A DNA stretch of 64,000 nucleotides from Chiua virens (lineage: Eukaryota > Basidiomycota > Agaricomycetes > Boletales > Boletaceae). Numbering within the stretch: position 1 is the first letter of the stretch; the number at the start of each line of letters is the position of its first letter. The notes beneath the pieces were generated by a model that was not told the DNA's origin, did not search any database, and was given only the letters and a program-made list of their open reading frames with translations. A program made the position numbers and the translations under genes. Shown here one piece after another: positions 11,634 to 23,234 of the stretch. Location: NCBI GenBank assembly GCA_019787685.1, contig JAHNUO010000001.1, forward strand, positions 1,488,001 through 1,552,000, read 5' to 3'.

Positions 11634-12423
11634 TTCCAAGAAGCAAAGGAGCACTTGCAGGAGCCTGGCTTCAATCCCTCAAAACTCCCAACAAGTGGTG
11701 TTGAATAGTGGTGCCTTGCCACCCTCTCCTCACCCTTGAGCTGTGGATGTTCACAGTAACCCATCCTTGGTGACATCTACAGCGAAGGACAAGTAAGCCT
11801 TGCGGAAATTGAGGGTTTATGCTCAGGGTAGAGGACTATATTCTCATACTAGCATCACATTGTATTATGTACCTCATTGTCACTTGTGTTGTGCTGTTTG
11901 AATCAATGATCTTTCATCTCAGACTCTTTCATCAACAGTAGTGGCACATGTTGCTATTCATCAGCATCTCCATTATTTGCTGACACCAATGTGTTATACT
12001 TGTTGCTTTGTATCAATTCGGCTCTGAGATCAGTGACTGTACACCTTATTCTTTACAGGTGAGTACACCTCTTTTTTTACCAAACTCATGTCCACTACCC
12101 ACTTTTGACCTCATCTGCCAACAATGTTGCAATCACTTATTAGTTTCACCCTAATCCGCTATGACCTCTTTGACCAAGCGAGCACTACTTAGCAAGGTAA
12201 GTGTGACCAGGGTTAATGTTTCGCTCAATGGGCCATTGAACCTACCCATCTTTGTGATCCGATGGCGGCCCTGCTACACATGGCATGTGCCCCAACAACT
12301 TGGACCTGAGATTTGAATATCGACCTTGAAGAAAGAGTAGAAAAGGTGAGTCGCATTCAAGACTTGATAGCCTCACTCTCCACTCATTTGTCATCTCGAC
12401 TGTTCAGCGCCTGATCACTCTGA
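11634..12423. other. Stretch before the hAT transposase
   Basis: No supportable gene. It includes pyrimidine tracts and possible intron-like GTGAGT/GTAAGT sites (near 12059 and 12199) suggesting upstream non-coding or decayed exons of the hAT transposase, but I cannot connect them. Confidence 0.3.
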
Positions 12424-14600
12424 TGGTACAAAAATCCCAAGCTGGTCTGATGGGTTCCAACTCTGTTCCTACATCTTCCAAGTCAGCTCCTAAATGAGGC
12501 GGCCATGCCAAGAAGGGATCATCTCGTGCACACGCTTGCACTGCCCATTCTGCACCCACCTCCATCATACAAGAGGAAGAAGAAATAGACATTGACAGAG
12601 AGTTAGCCAGGCAAGGATTGGGTTTGGGGAGTGACGAACCTGAGAGGCCTCCGATCTCAGGCAACCCATGGACTCGAGTGCACGACCCCTTCATAGACCC
12701 TTCTCATACCATCTCCATGAAGTCCGCAAGAGTCTTCAACTTGCAAACTTTGCAGGTACTTTCTTCTCTTTTCTCATTGAAGGATCACACTAGAATCATA
12801 CCGACAGGGAAGCCCACGATGCCAACATGCTTTCCTGGGAGAAAGAGTATGCTACAAAACATATGTATATTTACATGGCTAAATCCAGAACCTCAACACT
12901 CTGTGGCCACATTGACCATTGGCACCTCCATGAGTACTTGGAGCTTGTGGAAGCTTGTGACTGGTCAATCTGGGTCAATAGTGCTGAGAAAGCTCAGAAC
13001 TTCGGTTACACAGTCCCTGAAATGCAACAGGCAATGAGTGAACATGGTACCCTCAAAGGGTTGCATGCACGAACATCAGGTGGGAGTGAGAATCTGGAGG
13101 GTTGAGGTTCATTACCTGCTTTCTCCAAGGAGGAGTTTCACAAACATCTTATCTCATTTATCATGGCCAATGACCAGGTGCATTTATTTCTGTTTTGCGA
13201 AACCTGGCTTAACCTGTCCAGTCTATCAGTATTGTCAAACACAAAGAATTTCAGGAGCTTCTCCTCCTCCTGCAAGAAAGCCTCCATGATAGCAACATTC
13301 CTCACCAAACAAACCTATGTAACAAGGTCATCGAGGCATGGAAACAGTATTTAGTGGTGCTTACAAAGGACTTAGGGGTGCAAATGGATTCATATTGGTC
13401 TTAGATTGGTGTACTAACATATATTACAGAGCACACTTGGTCGTATCTCATTTACTGCCAATGCTTGGTCAGCAGGTAACAAGGCAGGCTTCCTCACCCT
13501 CACAGCCCACTGGATCGCTGAAGATTCCAATTAACATCTGGAATTGCAATCTGTGCTGATTGGTTTCACAAGGTTGAAAGGCAAACACGATGGCGAGCTC
13601 ATAGCTCAAATGATATTGGCCCTTCTCAACTGTGTTGGGGCAACAACAAAGGTTTGTATTCTCATTGCAGTTCATACATTGACTGAATGTTGTGAAAAGG
13701 TCAGGCACTTTACAATGGATAATGCTAGTAACAACGAAACGTGTATGCAGCATCTAGAAACTTTGCTGCGATCTCGGGACATTGAATTTGATGCATGTGA
13801 CCACCAGATCTGGTGCTTCCCCCACGTCATCAATATCTGCATAAAGCACATCCTTGATAACTTCACTTGCACTGAACCTTAAGAGATCTCACAAGCCTGG
13901 TCGGATGACATGTTTCCAAATGGAGCTGACCATGTACAATATATTACTGCCATCAAGAATAATCCTATCAAGATAGGCTGCTCGGTTGTCACTGCAATCC
14001 ATTCATCCGGATTATGCCATAATGACTTCCTCAACACCATCAAGTTGGGGAACTTGAAGAATTGGTTCCAACCTCCAGGTGCCCCTATCAACAGGGTGCC
14101 TGAACACAAACTGAAGCATGACACCGAGATGAGGTGGGACTCTACGTACGAGATGATCAACTGTCTCATTGAGCTATGCTTGGTAAGCCATAGTGATACT
14201 TCATATCTAATGTGCTAACGTAGTGTAGGCTATCGATTATTTCCTTGGTCTACCGAATCACCATGATCTTGAAGTGTACAAGTTATCGGAGCATGAATGA
14301 ATGGTTCTTCAAGACTACCACAAGATCCTCCATGTAAGTATCTCATGTCTGTGTTTAAATGTCCATGTACCATTTCCATTGCAGATTTCACATGTCATTC
14401 AAAATCATGTATCGAATGAGAAACTACCCTGCCTTGGAGTATCTGTTCCATTTTTGAACTGTTTATGACTGGGTGGGAGAAGCTTCGAAGTTGTCACCCT
14501 CACCTCAAGTCATGGCTCGATATTGGTCTCAAGTGGGCTACTAAGTACTACAATTGAATGGATAACACTACTGCCTATATTATTGCAATGCATATGTTTC

Positions 14601-14912
14601 TAGGGATCTGCGTGGGTATGGGTATGGGTACAGTGGGTCCATAGCAACATGAGGGTGATGATGATGATGGCTTACCATGAGTAAGTGAGGTTTAGCTAAG
14701 TTAGGATAAGGTATAAGATAGCAGAATGAGTATAGATATGATGTTTAGAACAAGGTTTAGTCTATAGTTTAGGCTTGGTACTACTAAACCCATGGGTACG
14801 GTTTTTGATACCCACAGGAAAACTCATACCCATGGCATGGGTATGGGTTTTTGGTGGATATGGGTATGGGTATGAGGTCTGATACCCATGGGTGTATCCA
14901 TGCAGAACCCTA
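14601..14912 (+). mobile_element. hAT-type MITE, TSD TATGTTTC
   Basis: A 312-bp non-coding element with inverted ends TAGGGATCTGCGTGG / CCTGCAGAACCCTA-type, flanked by an exact 8-bp repeat TATGTTTC (14593-14600 and 14913-14920). The arms are rich in GGGTATGGGTATGG words and the middle is AT-rich. It is the same family as 51026-51376 in the opposite orientation. An 8-bp duplication and TAGGG ends fit the hAT superfamily. It sits inside an exon of the hAT transposase. Confidence 0.9.
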
Positions 14913-15368
14913 TATGTTTCCAATTCATGGTGGTACAACTTGAAAGGCTAACTGTCTGAAGTCATTGAACCCTCCATTTGCATGAGTTGGATCAAAGACC
15001 ACTAGGATGAAGAGTATATCAATAAAGCCAAAAGTGTCATTTTGGATTTGGCAAGTGCCAAACTTTTCTTAGAATTTAACCTCAGCTGCTTAATTTAGAT
15101 GTGCCAGTATGACTCACAATCACCTCAGAGGCTTGGGACAAGTGAACATGGTCAGACATGTCTCCTTGAAGACTTCGATGCTATCGTGGCACAATTACAC
15201 ATCAGAGACATGGGCAGTTGCAAGAGTTCTCGTGGGTTTATCTCTAGCATCGAGGAAGAGTATTATTCCTACACTAATAGCAGTTTGATGGAGCAAGGGG
15301 AAGACCCACTCAAATTCTGGGATGTATGAGCTGTGTTTTGCTATAGTTCTTAGAAATTGCTATTAATA

Positions 15369-15599
15369 CATTAGTGGAACAGCCTTCACACTGTTGAAAG
15401 TTTGGGCTTGCCACACAAGTAAATCAATGTCTAGGCTCACAAAAACTATCTCAATTGGCTTCATTTGATGGAAATTTTACCTTGTGAAATTTTGAGAAGA
15501 AGTTTAGAGGCAGGATTTTTTTTTGAAAATCTGTCCAGTTCTAGACAATTGGGAACCTTTCTGTTGAAAACTGTCCAGATAATGGTTGGTTTGCTGATG
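15369..15599 (+). repeat. Copy 3 of the 231-255 bp dispersed repeat, inside an intron
   Basis: Nearly identical to copy 2 at 11403-11633. It lies between the exon ending DPLKFWD and the exon starting VNQKAYPILF, inside what looks like one GTATGAG...TGATAG intron. The host gene could have tolerated it there. Confidence 0.78.
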
Positions 15600-15959
15600 T
15601 AACTATGATAGGTGAATCAGAAGGCATATCCAATCCTTTTCACGATCGCTATAGACCATCTTCCTATCCAGGCATCGGCTGTCCCATGCAAGCATGTGTT
15701 TTCGTCCAGCGCAGAAACTGACACAAAGAAGAGGAACTGGATCAGCCCCCTTCTTATGGAAGCCCTTCAAATGCTCAAGTATGATTACAAGAAAAAGTGG
15801 CTGAATTTCTCCCAACATGCGATGACCAACCAGTGAGATCTTATGGACAAGCCCAAAGAACCCTTAGATGTCGATCACACAGGGCTGCAGGGCGAGGATA
15901 TGAGAGAAGCTGTAAAGAAACTCATCAGTATTGTTGGACGTCAAGAGGATTCTCTTGCA

Positions 15960-16323
15960 TGTTAGAACAGACCAGTTCCATAGGACCCATTGTCCCGAGG
16001 GCAGAGTCACTACTCTGGTGACTTACCTGATAGTGAAGCTCAAGACGATATTGTGGAGGATGGAGAGAGAGACAATTATTCTGTATGTACAGTAGAACAT
16101 GTTTATATATCTACTGTAATGCTATGCTGTACCTGTAGTGAGGAGTAATGGTACTGCATTGGTGATTGTAACTGATTGTATTGTAGTGCCTAAGGTACTA
16201 CAATAAGTCTATAGTGGTTCCAGTACTTCCAGAGCATGGAAACCTTGGAACTTCCGGAAGCAGAAGTCTCAGAAATGCAGGAACTACCTGGAATGGTTGG
16301 AACAGATTGTACATATTCCAACA
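15960..16323 (-). repeat. Copia1 3' LTR
   Basis: A 364-bp copy of the LTR at 23247-23611. Both read TGTTAGAACAGACC...ATTCCAACA on the plus strand. The repeated GGAACTTCCGGAAGC block and an AT-rich TATATATCTACTG segment are conserved between copies. Confidence 0.93.
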
Positions 16324-16338
16324 CTCCTCCTTGCCTTG
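16324..16338 (-). promoter_or_regulatory. Copia1 polypurine tract
   Basis: On the minus strand CAAGGCAAGGAGGAG immediately precedes the 3' LTR. This is the position and composition expected for the plus-strand DNA primer of a retrotransposon. Confidence 0.75.
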
Positions 16339-18282
16339 TGTACACAGACACTTCAGGCATAAGAAAAAGTAAAACTCCAAACCAAGCAAGGAGCAAAACT
16401 TCTTGAACTTGACATGTCCAAGGTTCTTAGTGAACATATCTGCTGGATTGTCATCTCCAGGGACATAAAGTAGCTCTACTTGTTTGTAAATTATCACTGC
16501 ATCTCATACAAAATGGTAGCGGATGTGGATGTGTTTGGAACACTTTTCAGTGACTGGGTTCTGAGCTATGAATAGCGATCCCTGATTGTCACCACAGATC
16601 GGGATTGGTTTTAGATGGTATCCGAGTTCTTCCATCACTTGAAAAATCCATACAGCCTGGCGAGAACAATCACTCAAAGCCATGTACTCAGCTTCTGTAG
16701 AAGAGAGGGCTGTGGTTTTCTGCAGGTGTGAATTCCAGAGGAAAACACCATTTGCTAGCTTCATGTAAAAGCCAGTCTGGGAATGACTGGTAATTTTATC
16801 TTGACCCCAGTCAGAATCAGTGAAGGCAATAATCCTTTTGCCAGAAGATCCATCAAACACAAGTGAATAATCACAAGTGCTGGCTAAGTAATGGCATATA
16901 TACAGGGCCTTATCAAGGTGCTCCTGTGAGGGATTTGCAGATTGTCTAGCCAATTGTGTTACAGCATAGGCAATATCTGGTCATGTGCCAATCATAAGAT
17001 ATATTAATGAGCCTATTACTGTCTGGAAGCGCGTCCGTAACTCTAGATTGACAGAGGCATCATTCTTCGCTAGGTAATATCCCTGTGGTAAGGGAGTATG
17101 AGCAGGCTTGGCATTTGTCATGCTAAAGCGCTCAAGCACTTTGTCGAGGTATGAGACTTGGTCTATGAGGATCCTATGACCTTCTCGACATATATTCATT
17201 CTGAGGAATTCATGTGTTTCACCCAGATCATGGCATTCCCACTTCTTCATGAATGTGGCCTTTAGCTTATCTACTAAAGCTTTACTGGGTCTGCAGAAGA
17301 GGGTGTTGTCTATATAGATAATCACTAGGACAATATCTTTTCCATTGTGATAGATGAAGAGGCCAGCGTCTGTTCTAAGTCACTTGAAGCCTAGTGCCTG
17401 TATCAACTGATCTAAAGATCTCCACCAGGCTAAACCTGCCTGTTTTAAGCCATAGATGGCTCAGAGTAGTCGGAGGACTTTGCCTTTTGAGTTGGGAGGC
17501 ACAAACCCTTCAGGAAACTCCATGTAGAGTTCCTCTTCCAGTATTCCATATAGGAAGGCAGATCAGACATCAAGTCCTGATATGTGCCAATCATTGAGAG
17601 CAGATAGAGTGAGCATGCATCACACTGTCTCAAAGCGTACAACTGGGCTAAAGATTTCATCAAAGTCAAGCCCTTCCACCTGTGAGAAGCCTTTGGCAAC
17701 TAGGCAGGCTTTCTTGCAACCATCTGTTTTGACATCAAACACCCATCTATTTTTTATAACCTTTCGGTTGGGTGGACAGTCTGTGACTTCAAAGACTTTG
17801 TAATCTTTCATAATTTGTAGCTCTTCCTCACAAGCTTTATGCCAGAGCTTTTGCTCTTGATGAGGGAGCTTAAGTATGTCATGGTATGACCAGTCTCTAT
17901 AGTTGACTTTGGTCATTCCAGAGTTTCTGAGCAGAACTGCATGAGCACATAGATAATGCAATAAAGCATCTTCCCCTTCCCTGGTCAGGCATTCTACATC
18001 ATCTTCTGACAGAGTTGGTGAGGGTGGGAGACCACCAGGTATGTCTGGTGTTGCAGGTTCATGTGGAGTGCTTGATGATTCACCAATTATCTCTTTCCAG
18101 CGTGATTTCCTCTCAATTTCTTTGAGTTGTTTCAAAGGGTGTCTCTGTTCTCCATAGACATTCCCATGTCGTCTAGAAGGGTTTTTAATCCTTTCACTGC
18201 GATGTGGTAAAGCTGGAGGGGCTGCTGGAGGTAGTCTAGGAGCACAAGGAGGGGTCACTGGAGGTGGTGGTGTTTCTTGCAA
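16338..18282 (-). pseudogene. Copia1 reverse transcriptase and RNase H
   Basis: RT fragments: NRWVFDVKTDGCKKACLVAKG...QVEGLDFDEIFSPVVRFETV (to 17620), continuing at 17699-17445 in another frame, then a segment beginning IIYIDNTLF (17325), where the catalytic YxDD motif reads YIDN. RNase H follows at 16953-16504 with FTDSDWGQDK, the ALSSTEAEYMALSDCSRQA block and HIHIRYHFV. The C-terminal YVPGDDNPADMFTKNL region is at 16460-16400. Stops and frame changes separate the pieces, so no active polymerase is made. The domain order confirms copia rather than Ty3. Confidence 0.9.
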
Positions 18283-18336
18283 GTGTTCTGGTGCTTCCGG
18301 TGTTTCCAGGCATTCTGGTTACATTGGTGTTTCTGG

Positions 18337-19220
18337 TCATATGACAGGATGATGAGGAGCATGTTGAGGTGCATCAGACTCATCAGAGGAGAAATCCTCT
18401 GATTCAGAGTGATGGTCATGATGAGGAGGTGGGTTGCATAGTACACTGCTTACCAGCCTGTGAGGCTGAGTCCCTGGACAATGAGGGAACATGTTCTCAT
18501 CAAAGATGGCATGAGCAGAAGTGAATATTGCATTGTTAGGACACATGAAAATGAAAATCCAATTGGATTCACTTCCTGCTGATACACCAAGGTAAATCAT
18601 CAACTGTGATTTGGGCTGTAGTTTGCCTGTTTGAATCTCATTGGGAAGATGCACATAGGCACCACATCCAAAAACATGTAAGTGTGAGATTGAAGGTTTC
18701 TGTCCAGTGAGCAATTCATAAGAGGTTTTCTAATTCAATCGGGCCAATGGAGTATGGTTATACACATGGGAAGCATGTAAATATGCAAATTCCCAGTAGG
18801 AATTAGGGAGACAAGCTTGAAGTCACATTGCCTGTGCCTTATCCATAAGAGTATGGATTAACCGTTCTGCACGTCCATTTTGCTGATGAGTATATGGGGC
18901 TGATTGGAGTATGTGTATACCTTGGTCTTGCATATACTTAGTAAAGGCTTTAGAAGTGAATTTACCTCCGGCATCGGAATGCCAACCTTTAATTTGAGTA
19001 TTATATTGGTTGTGGACATAGGTAAAGAATTGCTTTGTAGCCTTTAAGGCTTGATCCTTGGATTTGAGACATACAACCCATGACATAGATGTATGTATAG
19101 TCATTATAAAACACAATCACATATTTATGCTTATGATATGATTTCAACCTCAAAATACTTGAGATCTAAGTGTATTAACTCAAAGGGAGCAGAGGCTCTC
19201 TTCTCAGTATGAGGGGATGA
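18337..19220 (-). pseudogene. Copia1 integrase
   Basis: Frames at 19116-18823 (core with WHSDAGGKFTSKAFTKYM and HQQNGRAERLIHTLMDKA, which hold the second Asp and the Glu of the DDE triad) and at 18714-18337 (C-terminal part with HVFGCGAYVHLPNE). Stops between them, for example before NRSSYELLTG-like sequence, break continuity. Integrase would join the cDNA to target DNA. Confidence 0.88.
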
Positions 19221-19478
19221 TTAGTTTGGTTGTTTTCCAAGTTCACATCCAGGACAGATGGGTGCTTTCAATGGAATGTCTACTTCTGGAAAGTCTTTGG
19301 TGTGTTTGCGTGCAGCTTTAAGCACATCACGCAAAGGATGGCCAAGATGATGATGTATCAACTCAAAATCAATAGTATTGAGTGACATTGAATGAGTTTT
19401 AACACTTTTTAGTGTTTCTGGGTGTGTTCCACTTCTTTTAAGTTGTTCTGGACTGGAACTGGCCTTCTGAGTTGATTT
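19221..19478 (-). pseudogene. Copia1 GAG-pre-integrase zinc domain
   Basis: Contains FELIHHHLGHPLRDVLKAA and APICPGCELGKQPN, the H-x(n)-H...C-x2-C zinc pattern (HHCC) of copia pre-integrase. The reading frame upstream is cut at 19479 by Tc1-A, and the matching protease end is at 21071. Confidence 0.88.
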
Positions 19479-19480
19479 TA

Positions 19481-21070
19481 CAGTGACTCCCAAAACCATT
19501 ACAATATTTAGCCCAAATGTAGTGCATGAAGCACACTAGAAGCACCCGTGGGAATAATGCTTAGCATTAGTGAGATAAATACTAGTACACACTCCTGGCT
19601 ATCTATAGGCGCCTGGATCATGTGATTTGGCCCAGTGGCTATGGAGATATAGCCAATTTAAAACTGGAACTACATTGTAACAGTTTTGTCACTTTCATAA
19701 TACTCAATAGGATTTCAATGAAATACAAGGATTGTTGGTGCTATTTGGTTCTACAAACAAATATACACATATAAACATAGTGTCTGAGTCTAAATATGTT
19801 CCCACGCTTCTTGTCTTTCAACCACCACCATCATGTGATCTCTCTCTGCCACTCAAAAAAATACCATCCTCTCTCAACTTGATTCTGGCCATTCCATTCG
19901 CTCCATTGCCTCCAGCACAGGTGTTAGCACTGCTGCTATCTGGAGGCTTTGTTCCAAGGAGCATTCTGACCTTCAAAAGTCTATTGGAGGTCGCCCATCA
20001 AAACTTTCTCATGCCAATGTCCGTCAGGCTATTTGACTTATCTTTAGCAACAAAGCAGAGAATGCTGTTCAAATCACCAAATCCCTCTCTACCATCACCA
20101 ATCAGTCTTTTCACCCCAATACAGTTCGTTATCACTTGAAAAAAGCTGGTATGAAAGCTGTAGTCAAGTCCAAACGACCTCTACTCTCTGCCAAGCATCG
20201 CAAAGCTTGGTTGGACTTTGGAGGATTGGAAACAGGTGGTGTGGTCTGATGAGACCAAGATCAATCGCCTTGGGTCAGATGGTCGTAAATGGGCATGGAA
20301 AAAGGCAGGAGAGGGCCTTAGTGATAGGTTGGTTCAAGGAACTCTCAAGTTTGGAGGGGGTTCTCTGATGTTATGGGGCTGTATGACTTGGGATGGCATT
20401 GGATATGCTACCAAGATTGATGGTAGGATGGATGGTGACCTTTACCTTCAAATTTTGAAGGATGAGCTTCAAGCTTCCTTGGAGTTTTATGGTCTTAATC
20501 CTCCTGATACCATCTTTCAACAGGACAATGACCCAAAGCATACCTGCAGGAGGGTCAAGGAGTGGCTAGAAGAACAGGATTTCAGGACTATGGTGTGGCC
20601 TGCACAGTCTCCAGATCTTAATCCCATAGAACACATCTGGCTTTATCTCAAAAGGAAGCTCGCAGAGTATGAAAACCCTCCTAAGGGAATAGAGGAGTTA
20701 TGGAGAAGGACTCAAGAGAAATGGGACAAGATACCAGCTGAGGTTTGTCAGAAATTGATTGAGAGCATGCCTAGGAGGGTTGAGGCAGTGCTCAAAGCTA
20801 AAGGAGGATACACCAAATATTGACATATACCAAATACCCTATCTATCAATGAAAGTGACAAAACTGTTACAATGTAGTTCCAGTTTTAAATTGGCTATAT
20901 CTCCATAGCCACTGGGCCAAATCACATGATCCAGGCGCCTATAGATAGCCAGGAGTGTGTACTAGTATTTATCTCACTAATGCTAAGCATTATTCCCACG
21001 GGTGCTTCTAGTGTGCTTCATGCACTACATTTGGGCTAAATTTATATTGTAACAGTTTTGGGAGTCACTG
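19481..21070 (+). mobile_element. Tc1-A: DD34E Tc1-like element, TSD TA
   Basis: A 1590-bp element with TA at 19479-19480 and 21071-21072. Long, nearly identical inverted arms span 19481-19698 and 20849-21070, both starting CAGTGACTCCCAAAAC. Within each arm the outer motif reappears inverted at the inner edge (CATTGTAACAGTTTTGTCAC), so the element carries four copies of a likely transposase site. It interrupts copia1 between the protease and pre-integrase domains. Confidence 0.95.
19839..20823 (+). pseudogene. Tc1-A transposase (frameshifted by a 26-bp deletion)
   Basis: N-terminal helix-turn-helix region TILSQLDSGHSIRSIASSTG...AAIWRLC (19860-19960), followed by GRPSKLSHANVRQAI and then a TGA near 20035. 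The catalytic DDE region 20218-20823 is open: VVWSDETKI, FQQDNDPKHT and SPDLNPIEHIW supply the three acidic residues, with 34 residues between the second Asp and the Glu (DD34E). Compared with Tc1-C at 63495-63535, 26 bases (CCCATGCT...ACACAG) are missing after GGACTTTG at about 20218, which shifts the frame. The initiator is uncertain because the ATG at 19833 is followed by TGA. Confidence 0.9.
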
Positions 21071-21827
21071 TAAGTGTGTATAAGTGATTTGAGGTGATTG
21101 GAGCAGGTTTGATGCTCTTAGCATGCAGCCAGTACATTATGTCTGTACCATGTGAATGAAATGACAACACAGTATGCTTCTGCTGTGAATGATGAGAGTC
21201 TATGTGTCCAGGATGTGTGCGCACAGATAGTGTATGGTCTTTGAGGAGAGTGCCCATTGAAATTAGCTTGATTTTACAAGCAGGTATATAAATGACTGGC
21301 GATAAATGCACAGGTCTGCTCTCATACTCAATGATGACAGTTCCTGAACCTAATACAGGAGCTTTTTCATTTGCAGTTTGCATATAGTGTGGTGTGGTGT
21401 ATGGCTTATACTCAATGAAGTCATCAATATTTGAAGTCAAGTGTGATGATGCTCCAGAGTCAAGTAACCACATGTCCAGGATATCTTCTTCATGAGTTAT
21501 CTCTCTTTGCTTTCCCTTGCCCATGTACTTGTTACAGTCATCACACATAGTGAGAGGCTTGGTAGCAGATGATATTCTCAGACTATCTACTACATTAGAC
21601 ACTAATAAATGACTTTGCTGCAACACAAGGTGCACATTAGTGTCAGAGTAGGATTGTCTGGAATGAGAGACATACTCAAGAGTGAATCCACAATCATAGT
21701 AGCATCCAAGCCAGTTGTCTTCATCATCACCAAGGGAGACGGCATCTTCATCCTCAATGACAGCCATGGAAGTGTCTTGTTCAATATGTTCTAAGAGACG
21801 CTTGGATGTAGTGGGAATTTCTTCCAA
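21071..21827 (-). pseudogene. Copia1 protease region
   Basis: Carries the retropepsin motif in MWLLDSGASSHLTSNIDDFI (about 21475-21415) followed by LGSGTVIIEYESRPVHL and the GTLLKDHTL segment. An acidic N-terminal linker (EDEDAVSLGDDEDNWLG) precedes it. The frame continues beyond the TA site only as Tc1-A sequence. Copia2 has the same region with the Ser of DSG changed to Phe. Confidence 0.88.
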
Positions 21828-22904
21828 TCAATCTGAGTGCTTGATGGCTATCATGTCCACATTGTGAACAGATTGAATTGAAGGTGTTTCCCCAATGTGG
21901 TGGAGAAGGGATATTGCATTCTGAACATGAGGGAATGCAGGAGGACCATAGTGAGTCAAAGCTGGTTTATGGGAGAGAATGCGTGGGTCAATGGTCAGAG
22001 AGGTGAAAGTGGATGAGGCAGGATCAATGATGACAGGTTCTTGATCAAAATTGATGAAAGCAAATGAGGGGACCTCCCCAGCTACAATATTAGCTTTGTG
22101 ACAATGTTGCTGGGGGTTCTTGCTATAGTCAGAGCATTTGCCACATCTCTTTTTCCTTCCAAAGCCTTCCAGACTGGAACTACCAGAACTAGAATTTCCC
22201 TGTTGTTTCTGCTGGGCACCAAACTTTGGTTCCTCCCCTTTCTGCTTAACAGCAGAAACCTTGTTCGCTTGCTGTTCAGGCTTAGCCTGAGATCTGGTCT
22301 GAGTTGGATAGTGAGCAACATGTTGTTGCCAACCAGCTGTGATGGCCTGTTCTACATCTGCCATAGTGGGAATTTTGGTATTGGCAGAGGGTTTCTCATT
22401 TGCAGCGGTATTGAGTAAATTGGTGTAGAAGTTGGCATATTTGGGTAGCCAGGACAGGATGATCATCCTTGATCTTGTCATCAACCTTGTATTCAAAAGA
22501 CTTGAGCTGGGCAAAATGGGTATTGAATTTGGCAAAAGTCTGGGCAGGATGCTGATTTTCTGAGAAGAAAAGGGACATCATGGACTTGAATTCGGAATAG
22601 GCAGAAGAGATGGTATGGCCATCATACTGTTGCTTCAGTGAATTCCAGAGGGAAAGAGCTGTACCACAGTCAGCATGACGACTGAGCAAGTAATGCTCAA
22701 TCTGAAGCTTTATGGAACCCATGGCTTGTTTTCATTGTCATCCCAATTATTCTGCTTTTCCAAGTCATCATCTGTGGGGCATGTCTGTTTCATACAGGCA
22801 TTCCAGACACTGACTGACTGAAGATAATTCTTCATGCTATCAGCCCAGCAATGGTAATTAGATCTGTTGAGCTTAGAAATGTTGTTGAGCATGTTGGAGA
22901 ACAT
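21828..22904 (-). pseudogene. Copia1 Gag
   Basis: Start MFSNMLNNISKLNRSNYHCW (22904) and a UBN2-type Gag core: WNSLKQQYDGHTISSAYSEF, MMSLFFSENQHPAQTFAKFN. A Lys/Gln-rich region ends in CGKCSDYSKNPQQHCH, which resembles a degenerate zinc knuckle. Three frames (22904-22710, 22722-22396, 22535-21828) overlap, showing frameshifts around 22720 and 22460. Gag would form the particle in which cDNA is made. Confidence 0.85.
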
Positions 22905-23234
22905 AGCAGGTAGGTAGTCTGATGGTATGAATGTCAGTAAACCTTATTCTTTGAGAAGAAGGGAGCAAGGAGAAATCAATCGCATCTGCTGAACATTCAG
23001 TGATCCTCAGATTGGGGTGACATAGTCTCCCCCTACACTGTAGGTCTAAAATCCTATTTCCCTGAGCATATTCACATCAAAAGGGAGTGTCCAGCGAGAA
23101 TTCTCAATCACACAGGACTGGCTTTATTCAGCACATCCAGCAGGAATATTAATATTCAATTGCATTGGAAGGTGAATTATCAGGTGTCCACCAAGAGCAG
23201 TCAGCGGCAGGTATATCACACAGCTGGCCACTTG

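Larger units (their letters stand above)
12424..15836 (+). pseudogene. hAT transposase, decayed, multi-exon
   Basis: Reading along the plus strand: a Ser/Thr/Glu-rich N-terminus (12424-12760); a BED-like zinc-finger region with TLCGHIDHWHLHEYLELV (about 12890-12960); a KEEFHKHLISFIMANDQ segment (13125-13178); an RNase H-like core with TMDNASNNETCMQHL and CFPHVINICIKHIL (13712-13860); WFQPPGAPINRVPEHKLKHD (14065); and the hAT C-terminal dimerisation region PILFTIAIDHLPIQASAVPC...VFSSSAETDT (15630-15740). Several short introns are apparent, one (from about 15324) containing copy 3 of the small repeat. A MITE (14601-14912) splits another exon. Multiple TGA/TAG stops and shifts show it is dead. 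It probably encoded the transposase that moved the 31-kb element. Confidence 0.85.

Noticed and set aside
15324..15610. The small repeat copy at 15369 as an exon of the hAT gene
   Set aside because: It is nearly identical to non-coding copies elsewhere and falls between a GT and an AG that join exons of the hAT C-terminal region.
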